From assembly GCA_903938815.1 (NCBI GenBank), contig CAJAES010000034.1:1-64000 (forward strand): DNA of 64,000 bases, given 5' to 3'. Origin of the DNA: an uncultured beta proteobacterium. GTDB lineage: Bacteria > Pseudomonadota > Gammaproteobacteria > Burkholderiales > Burkholderiaceae_C. Under the pieces are notes generated by a model. It was not told the origin of the DNA, did no database searches, and saw nothing but the letters and a program-made list of their open reading frames with translations. The position numbers and the translations under genes were made by a program. How positions within the stretch are numbered: the stretch's first letter is position 1; every line of letters begins with the position of its first letter. Of the stretch, positions 57,801 through 64,000 are shown piece by piece.

Positions 57801-59744
57801 TCACGAGCTTTTCCGCACGCGCAGGTACCACTCGCACAGCAGTCGCACCTGCTTGGGCGTGTAGCCCTTGGCCACCATGCGGGTCACGAAGTCCTCGTGC
57901 TTCTTGGCCTCGCCGGCGCTGGCCTTGGCGTTGAAGCTGATGACGGGCAGCAACTCTTCGGTGTTGCTGAACATCTTCTTTTCGATGACCGCGCGCAGCT
58001 TCTCGTAGCTCGTCCAGGCGGGGTTCTTGCCCTGGTTGTTGGCGCGTGCCCGCAGCACGAAGTTGACGATCTCGTTGCGGAAGTCCTTCGGGTTCGCGAT
58101 GCCGGCCGGCTTCTCGATCTTCTCGAGCTCGCCGTTCAGGCTGCCGCGGTCGAAGACCTCGCCCGTGTCGGTGTCGCGGTACTCGTGGTCCTGGATCCAG
58201 TAGTCGGCGTAGGTGACGTAGCGGTCGAAGATGTTCTGGCCGTACTCGCTGTAGCTCTCCAGGTAGGCGGTCTGGATCTCCTTGCCGATGAACTCGGCGT
58301 ACCGCGTGGCCAGGTGCTCCTTGATGAAGCCCAGGTACTTCTGCTCCAGCTCGGCAGGGAACTGCTCGCGTTCGATCTGCTGCTCTAGCACGTACATCAG
58401 GTGCACGGGGTTGGCTGCGACCTCGGTGCTGTCGAAGTTGAAGACCTTGCTGATGATCTTGTAGGCGAAGCGCGTGCTGATGCCGCTCATGCCCTCGTCC
58501 ACGCCGGCGTAGTCGCGGTACTCCTGGTAGCTCTTCGCGCGCGGGTCGGTGTCCTTGAGGTTCTCGCCGTCGTAGACCAGCATCTTGCTGTAGAGCGACG
58601 AGTTCTCGGGCTCCTTCAGCCGCGTGAGGATCGCGAACTGGCTCATCATCTTCAGCGTGCCCGGCGCGCAGGTGGCGGCCGCGAGCGAGGAGTTCCGCAG
58701 CAGCTTCTCGTAGATCCGGACCTCTTCGCTCACGCGCAGGCAGTACGGCACCTTCACGATGTAGATGCGGTCGAGGAAGGCTTCGTTGTTCTTGTTGTTG
58801 CGGAAGGCCTTCCACTCGCTCTCGTTGCTGTGCGCCAGCACGATGCCGTCGAAGGGGATCGCGCCGAAGCCCTCGGTGCCCTTGAAGTTGCCCTCCTGCG
58901 TGGCCGTCAGCAGCGGGTGCAGCACCTTGATGGGCGCCTTGAACATTTCCACGAACTCGAGCAGGCCCTGGTTGGCCAGGCACAGGCCACCCGAGTAGCT
59001 GTAGGCGTCGGGGTCGTCCTGCGCGTAGCTCTCGAGCTTGCGGATGTCGACCTTGCCGACCAGGCTGGAGATGTCCTGGTTGTTCTCGTCGCCGGGCTCG
59101 GTCTTGCTGATGCCCACCTGCTTGAGGATGCTCGGGTGGCGCTTGACGACGCGGAACCTGCGGATGTCGCCGCCGTATTCCTCGAGCCGCTTCACGGCCC
59201 AGGGGCTCAGGATGCGGTTCAGGTAGCGGCGCGGGATGCCGTATTCGCTCTCCAGGATCGCGCCGTCCTCCTCCGCATCGAAGAGACCGAGCGGAGACTC
59301 GTTCACAGGCGAGCCCTTGATGGCGTAGAACGGCACGTCCTGCATCAGCTGCTTCAGCCGTTCGGCGATGCTGCTCTTGCCGCCCCCCACCGGGCCCAGC
59401 AGATACAGGATCTGCTTCTTTTCCTCCAGGCCCTGCGCGGCGTGCCGGAAGTAGCTCACCACCTGCTCGATGGCGTCTTCCATGCCGTAGAACTCTGCGA
59501 AGGCGGGGTAGACCTTGATGACCTTGTTGGCGAAGAGGCGCGAAAGGCGAGTGTCGGTGCGCGTGTCGATCTGCTTCGGCTCGCCGATCGCCTTGAGCAT
59601 GCGCTCCGGCGCGGTGGCGTAGGCCAGCGGGTTGCGCTTGCACTCGGCGAGGTAGTCCTCGAGCGAGAGCTCTTCCTCGCGCGTGCGCTCGTAGCGCGCG
59701 GCGAAACTGCTGATCACGTCCATGCGGATCTCCTGCGTTGACAT
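57801..59744 (-). CDS. PrkA family serine protein kinase
   Basis: MDVISSFAARYERTREEELSLEDYLAECKRNPLAYATAPERML; YLLGPVGGGKSSIAERLK; SNESEWKAFRNNKNNEAFLDRI. Start MSTQEIR at 59744. Confidence 0.96.
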   Translation of the reverse strand: MSTQEIRMDVISSFAARYERTREEELSLEDYLAECKRNPLAYATAPERMLKAIGEPKQIDTRTDTRLSRLFANKVIKVYPAFAEFYGMEDAIEQVVSYFRHAAQGLEEKKQILYLLGPVGGGKSSIAERLKQLMQDVPFYAIKGSPVNESPLGLFDAEEDGAILESEYGIPRRYLNRILSPWAVKRLEEYGGDIRRFRVVKRHPSILKQVGISKTEPGDENNQDISSLVGKVDIRKLESYAQDDPDAYSYSGGLCLANQGLLEFVEMFKAPIKVLHPLLTATQEGNFKGTEGFGAIPFDGIVLAHSNESEWKAFRNNKNNEAFLDRIYIVKVPYCLRVSEEVRIYEKLLRNSSLAAATCAPGTLKMMSQFAILTRLKEPENSSLYSKMLVYDGENLKDTDPRAKSYQEYRDYAGVDEGMSGISTRFAYKIISKVFNFDSTEVAANPVHLMYVLEQQIEREQFPAELEQKYLGFIKEHLATRYAEFIGKEIQTAYLESYSEYGQNIFDRYVTYADYWIQDHEYRDTDTGEVFDRGSLNGELEKIEKPAGIANPKDFRNEIVNFVLRARANNQGKNPAWTSYEKLRAVIEKKMFSNTEELLPVISFNAKASAGEAKKHEDFVTRMVAKGYTPKQVRLLCEWYLRVRKSS

Positions 59745-60091
59745 CGGCCGGCCGGATGAGTCCGGCCTGCACGGGAAGTTCTGATGGAGTCCCGGCTGAA
59801 CAGGCCCGGGCGCCATCAGAGCTTTCCTGTCACCGTCGTGCGCAGTGCACCAGCGGCATGGATTCAGCTTGGTTCATTCTGCGCCTGTGCATGCGCCGAT
59901 GAGCCGTGTCTTCGCGTGTCAATTTACCGTGTTTGCTTTCCCGTTCCGGGCCTGTTGGCAATGCGGCAAAGTGAGCAAGGAGCGTGCCTTGCAATCGCGG
60001 GCCGCGCTGAGCCCCATGCCGGTTCAACGCTGCACCGCCCCGGTTCGATGACCGCGCCCGGCCACGTCGCATTGCGCACCACAATGTGCCC

Positions 60092-61264
60092 ATGAATCGA
60101 CACCTTCTGTTGCTGGCTGTGTGCCAGGCCCTGTTCCTGACCAACAACGTCACCTTCATCGCGATCAACGGCCTGGTCGGCCTGCAGCTCGCGCCGCTGG
60201 GCTGGATGGCGACGCTGCCCGTGATGGGCTATGTGGTCGGCGGGGCGCTGTCCACCTCGCCGGTGGCGCGCCTTCAGGCAAGGCTCGGGCGCAAGCGTTC
60301 GTTCCAGATCGGGCTGGTCGTGGCGGCGCTGTCGGCCGCGGTGGGCGCGGTGGCGGTCACGATCGGCAGTTTCTGGCTGCTGGTGGCGGCCACGGTGGTG
60401 GCGGGCTTCTACAACGCCAACGCGGCGCTGTACCGCTTCGCCGGGCTCGAGCTGGTGGACGCGTCTCTCAAGGAAAAGGCCATCTCGCTGGTGATGGCCG
60501 GCGGCGTCGCCGGGGCCTTCATCGGCCCCAACCTGGCCAGTGCCACGCGCACCTGGCTGGACGTGCCCTTCTCCGGCGCCTACGTGGCGCTGGTCGGGGT
60601 GGCGCTGCTCGGCCTGCTGGTGATGTCCATGATCCGGTTCCCCGCCCATGTGGCGCCGGTTCCGGGCGCCGACATCGGGCGGCCGATGTCCGAGATCGCA
60701 CGCCAGCCGGCCTTCGTGGTGGCGGTGGTCGCCGGCGCGCTGAGCTACGGCGTGATGAACCTGCTGATGGCGGCCACGCCGCTGGCCATGCAGCAGTGCG
60801 GCCTGCCCTTCGACAGCGCTGCGCTGGTGCTCGAATGGCACGTGCTCGGGATGTTCGTTCCGGCCTTCTTCACGGGCCACCTCATCAAGCGCTTCGGGGT
60901 GCTGCCGGTGATGGGCGTCGGCGCGGTGCTGAACTTCCTGTGCGTCGCCATCGCGCTGAGCGGCGTCGACCTGATGCAGTTCCTCGCTGCGCTGTTCCTG
61001 CTGGGCGTGGGCTGGAACTTCCTCTACACCGGCGCCACGACCCTGCTGACGACCACCTATCGCCCCGAGGAAAAGACGCGCGTGCAGGGCACGATGGACT
61101 TCTGGGTCTTCTCGACCATGGCGGCCACGTCGTTCGCCTCGGGTGCGCTCGTCACAACGCAGGGATGGTTCTGGCTCAACGTGGGCTCGCTGTTGCCGCT
61201 GGTCGCGGTGAGCCTGGCACTGTTCTGGCTTGCAGCGAAGCCTTCGCCCAAAGCCTATGGTTAA
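60092..61264 (+). CDS. MFS transporter
   Basis: MNRHLLLLAVCQALFLTNNVTFIAINGLVGLQLAPLGWMATLPVMGYVVGGALSTSPVARLQARLGRKRSFQIGL; 12-TM pattern. Confidence 0.9.
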   Translation: MNRHLLLLAVCQALFLTNNVTFIAINGLVGLQLAPLGWMATLPVMGYVVGGALSTSPVARLQARLGRKRSFQIGLVVAALSAAVGAVAVTIGSFWLLVAATVVAGFYNANAALYRFAGLELVDASLKEKAISLVMAGGVAGAFIGPNLASATRTWLDVPFSGAYVALVGVALLGLLVMSMIRFPAHVAPVPGADIGRPMSEIARQPAFVVAVVAGALSYGVMNLLMAATPLAMQQCGLPFDSAALVLEWHVLGMFVPAFFTGHLIKRFGVLPVMGVGAVLNFLCVAIALSGVDLMQFLAALFLLGVGWNFLYTGATTLLTTTYRPEEKTRVQGTMDFWVFSTMAATSFASGALVTTQGWFWLNVGSLLPLVAVSLALFWLAAKPSPKAYG

Positions 61265-61374
61265 CCCCATCTATCTGATTTGGAGATAGCTTGGCGACGG
61301 CACATTGCATTTCACAGCGGCCGCTCCGGCGCCTATCGTCCGCGCCGTCCGTCCAACGAACGCAGGAGCGCCGC

Positions 61375-62547
61375 ATGAGCCGAAACAATCCCTTGATCCT
61401 GGCCGGCATGGCCACCGTGGCGCTGGCCGCGCACACGGTCGCCTTTGCCCAGAAAGCCCCGCTGCAGAAGATCGGCAAGGGCGAGGGCCAGGTCGACATC
61501 GTCGCCTGGGCCGGCTACATCGAGCGCGGCGCGACCGACAAGAACTTCGACTGGGTGACCGACTTCGAGAAGAAGACCGGCTGCAAGGTCAACGTGAAGA
61601 CCGCCGGCACCTCTGACGAGATGGTGGCCCTGATGAACGAGGGCGGTTTCGACCTCGTCACGGCTTCGGGCGACGCCTCCACCCGCCTGATCCGCGGCAA
61701 GAAGGTCCAGCCGATCAACGTGAACCTGATCCCGAGCTACAAGAACATCGACCCCCGGCTGCAGAAGTCGCCCTGGCACTTCGAGGGCAACACGCACTAC
61801 GGCGTGCCCTACCAGTGGGGCTGGAACGTGCTCATGTACAACACCAAGGTCTTCGGCGACAAGCCGCCGACGAGCTGGAGCGTGGTGTTCGAGGAGACGA
61901 CGCTGCCTGACGGCAAGAGCAACAAGGGCCGCGTGCAGGCCTTCGACGGCCCGATCTACATCGCCGACGCCGCGCTCTACCTGATGAAGAAGAACCCGGC
62001 GCTGGGCATCAAGGACCCGTACGAGCTGAACGAGGCCCAGTACAAGGCCGCGCTCGAGCTGCTGCGCGGCCAGCGCAAGCTGGTGGGCAAGTACTGGCAC
62101 GACGCCTTCGTGCAGATCGACGACTTCACCAACGAGGGCGTGGTCGCGTCCGGCAGCTGGCAGTTCCAGTCGAACATCCTGAAGAGCAAGAAGGCGCCGG
62201 TGGCCACGGTGGTGCCTGTAGAAGGCGCCACGGGCTGGGCCGACAGCACCATGCTGCACGCCGAGGCCAAGAACCCGAACTGCGCCTACATGTGGCTCGA
62301 GCACTCGCTGAACCCGAAGCTGCAGGGCGACCTGTCGGCCTGGTTCGGTTCGGTGCCGGCGGTGCCCGCGGCCTGCAAGGGCAACAAGCTGCTCGGCGAC
62401 GACGGCTGCGCGCGCCAGGGCTACAACGACTTCGACAAGATCTCGTTCTGGCGCACGCCGGTGTCGCAGTGCAAGAGCCAGAACAATGCCTGCGTGCCGT
62501 ATCACAAGTGGGCGTCCGACTACATCGCGGTGCTGGGTGGCCGGTGA
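61375..62547 (+). CDS. Polyamine-type ABC transporter substrate-binding protein (PotD/PotF-like)
   Basis: Signal peptide; GQVDIVAWAGYIERGATDKNFDWVTDFEKKTGCKVNVKTAGTSDEMVALMNEGGFDLVTASGDASTRLI. Confidence 0.9.
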   Translation: MSRNNPLILAGMATVALAAHTVAFAQKAPLQKIGKGEGQVDIVAWAGYIERGATDKNFDWVTDFEKKTGCKVNVKTAGTSDEMVALMNEGGFDLVTASGDASTRLIRGKKVQPINVNLIPSYKNIDPRLQKSPWHFEGNTHYGVPYQWGWNVLMYNTKVFGDKPPTSWSVVFEETTLPDGKSNKGRVQAFDGPIYIADAALYLMKKNPALGIKDPYELNEAQYKAALELLRGQRKLVGKYWHDAFVQIDDFTNEGVVASGSWQFQSNILKSKKAPVATVVPVEGATGWADSTMLHAEAKNPNCAYMWLEHSLNPKLQGDLSAWFGSVPAVPAACKGNKLLGDDGCARQGYNDFDKISFWRTPVSQCKSQNNACVPYHKWASDYIAVLGGR

Positions 62548-62574
62548 TGTCGGTCTGCGTTCCGGGCTGACCCC

Positions 62575-63579
62575 ATGACCGCTGCGGTCCAGCTCGAAGA
62601 CGTGGAGTGCGTCTTCGGCAGCGGAGCCTCGGCCGTGCGCGCCGTGGACCGCGTGAACCTGAGCATCGAAGCGGGCGAGTTCTTCACCCTGCTCGGGCCT
62701 TCGGGCTCGGGCAAGACGACCTGCCTTCGGATGATCGGGGGCTTCACGCTGCCCACGGCCGGCCGCATCCGCATCGGCGACGCGGACGTGACGCTCGCCC
62801 CGCCCTATGCGCGCCCGGTGAACACCGTGTTCCAGGACTACGCGCTGTTCCCTCATATGAGCCTGCGCGACAACGTGGCCTACCCGCTGATGGTGCGCGG
62901 CGTGGGCAAGGCCGAGCGCGTGCGCAAGGCCGACGAACTGCTGGCCCTGGTGCAGCTGCCCGGACTCGGCGACCGGCGCCCGAGCGCCCTGTCCGGCGGG
63001 CAGCGCCAGCGTGTCGCCCTGGCCCGGGCCCTGATCGGCCAGCCGCAGGTGCTGCTGCTCGACGAACCCCTCGGCGCGCTCGACCTGAAGCTGCGCGAGC
63101 AGATGCAGACCGAGCTGAAGGCGCTGCAGCGGCGCCTGGGCATCACCTTCCTGTTCATCACGCACGACCAGCACGAGGCGCTCTCCATGAGCGACCGCAT
63201 CGGCGTCTTCAACGCCGGCCGCCTGGAGCAGGTGGGCACGCCGCCCGAGGTCTACAACGCGCCGACCACACGCTTCGTCGCACAGTTCGTCGGCGCTGCC
63301 AACGTGCTGGACGGCGAGACGGCGCGGCGCTTCACCGGCCACGGCGCCGCGATGCTGCGGCCCGAGCGCATCCGCATCGGCGGCGCGGAGCAGGCGCGCG
63401 CCAGCGGCACGGTGGCCGAGGTGCAGTACTTCGGCGCCTTCACCCGCGTGAAGGTCGACACCGGGGGCGCCTTGCTGCAGGCCGACCTGCCGGCCGACCC
63501 CGGCACCTCCGCGCCGGAGGCGGGCAGCGCCGTCCACCTGCACTGGGACGCGCGGGCGGTGCACGCGCTGGCGGGCTGA
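62575..63579 (+). CDS. ABC transporter ATP-binding protein (PotA-like, TOBE domain)
   Basis: LLGPSGSGKTTCLRMIGGF; ALSGGQRQRVALARALI; LLLDEPLGALDLKLREQMQTELK. Confidence 0.95.
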   Translation: MTAAVQLEDVECVFGSGASAVRAVDRVNLSIEAGEFFTLLGPSGSGKTTCLRMIGGFTLPTAGRIRIGDADVTLAPPYARPVNTVFQDYALFPHMSLRDNVAYPLMVRGVGKAERVRKADELLALVQLPGLGDRRPSALSGGQRQRVALARALIGQPQVLLLDEPLGALDLKLREQMQTELKALQRRLGITFLFITHDQHEALSMSDRIGVFNAGRLEQVGTPPEVYNAPTTRFVAQFVGAANVLDGETARRFTGHGAAMLRPERIRIGGAEQARASGTVAEVQYFGAFTRVKVDTGGALLQADLPADPGTSAPEAGSAVHLHWDARAVHALAG

Positions 63580-63672
63580 GCGTGGTGCGTGCGATGCCAG
63601 ATTCCGGCCCGTTGCGGACGTTTCCCGAGGTCCGCTGCGTTCTGATCCTCGAGCCCTGCGTTCGGAGGTTGC

Positions 63673-63782
63673 GCGGGCCAAGGCTGGTGGGCCCCCTCCC
63701 ACTCCATGTCCTCCGCCAGCGGCCGCAGGCCGCTGGCTCCCCCTTGACTTCCGTGGGAGGGGGCCCACCAGCCTTGGCCTGC
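63673..63782. repeat. Nested palindromic element A: 27-bp perfect outer inverted repeat with a 10-bp inner hairpin
   Basis: GGCCAAGGCTGGTGGGCCCCCTCCCAC (63676-63702) / GTGGGAGGGGGCCCACCAGCCTTGGCC (63753-63779); inner GCCAGCGGCC-GCA-GGCCGCTGGC (63715-63737). Confidence 0.95.
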
Positions 63783-63873
63783 CGTCTTGGTGGCATGCGC
63801 TGCATCACCACAAAAACGGCGGCCGCAGCAGCATGGGCGGGGCTCGACCGCCGAGCGCCAACAGCGTCATTGG

Positions 63874-63971
63874 CCGAGTGCGGTGGGCGCCCTTCCCCGG
63901 AAGTAAAGGGGGAGGAGCGGGCGCAGCCCGGTCCGGAGGACATGGAGGGGAAGGGTGCCCGCCGCACTCGG
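63874..63971. repeat. Nested palindromic element B: 25-bp outer inverted repeat (2 wobble positions) with a 5-bp inner hairpin; same core as A, opposite orientation
   Basis: CCGAGTGCGGTGGGCGCCCTTCCCC (63874-63898) / GGGGAAGGGTGCCCGCCGCACTCGG (63947-63971); inner CGGGC-GCA-GCCCG (63918-63930). Confidence 0.93.
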
Positions 63972-64000
63972 TCTGCGCGATCTACGCGGGTACCTGCTGG

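Noticed and set aside
57610-59772. 720-aa minus-strand ORF in another frame over prkA, and 446-aa plus-strand ORF 58401..59741
   Set aside because: Arg/Gly/Pro-rich frameshifted shadow translations of prkA; no domain signal.
61271-61289. CTATCT-gatttgg-AGATAG hairpin after the MFS gene as a regulatory RNA
   Set aside because: Short 6-bp stem without further structure; could occur by chance or be a minor terminator.
63580-63672. Prophage or integron attachment site at the palindrome cluster
   Set aside because: No integrase, attC consensus or phage gene is visible in the window; palindromic repeat interpretation is simpler.
61333-63768. 811-aa minus-strand ORF opposite the ABC receptor and ATPase genes
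   Set aside because: Antisense shadow ORF across two well-supported genes, low-complexity His/Gln/Val/Ala-rich composition.

Overview
GC-rich bacterial chromosome window, most consistent with a betaproteobacterium of the order Burkholderiales (judged from gene order and protein sequences, not from a database search). It spans the chromosomal replication origin neighbourhood: gyrB-dnaN-dnaA on the minus strand and rpmH-rnpA-yidD-yidC-mnmE on the plus strand. Main accessory content: (1) a ~10.3 kb six-gene defence operon, hsdM / AlbA_2-RecG-like ATPase / hsdS / PtuA-like AAA ATPase / PtuB-like HNH nuclease / hsdR, flanked by a truncated IS256-family transposase and running head-on into gyrB; (2) a HEPN-MNT-type pair with an HTH-fused nucleotidyltransferase, below an AT-richer intergenic region full of inverted repeats; (3) an acyl-CoA catabolic cluster (MmgE/PrpD, acyl-CoA dehydrogenase, HMG-CoA lyase-like, enoyl-CoA hydratase, CaiB/BaiF CoA transferase, Bug-type receptor) opposite an SDR-GntR-MFS unit; (4) kefC / kdsD-kdsC-lptC, with lptAB not following lptC; (5) an sbtA-sbtB-like bicarbonate transporter and PII-like pair; (6) a prkA-yeaH-spoVR stress operon; (7) a polyamine-type ABC receptor and ATPase followed by two large nested palindromic elements that share a core in opposite orientations. 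The strongest leads are the Septu-like pair embedded in the Type I R-M operon, the nested palindrome family at 63.67-63.97 kb, DnaA-box-like sequences inside the rnpA coding sequence, and an intercistronic GC-hairpin repeat abutting stop codons at two unrelated operons. No tRNA, rRNA or CRISPR array was recognised. All family assignments are from reading the sequence and need profile searches to confirm.
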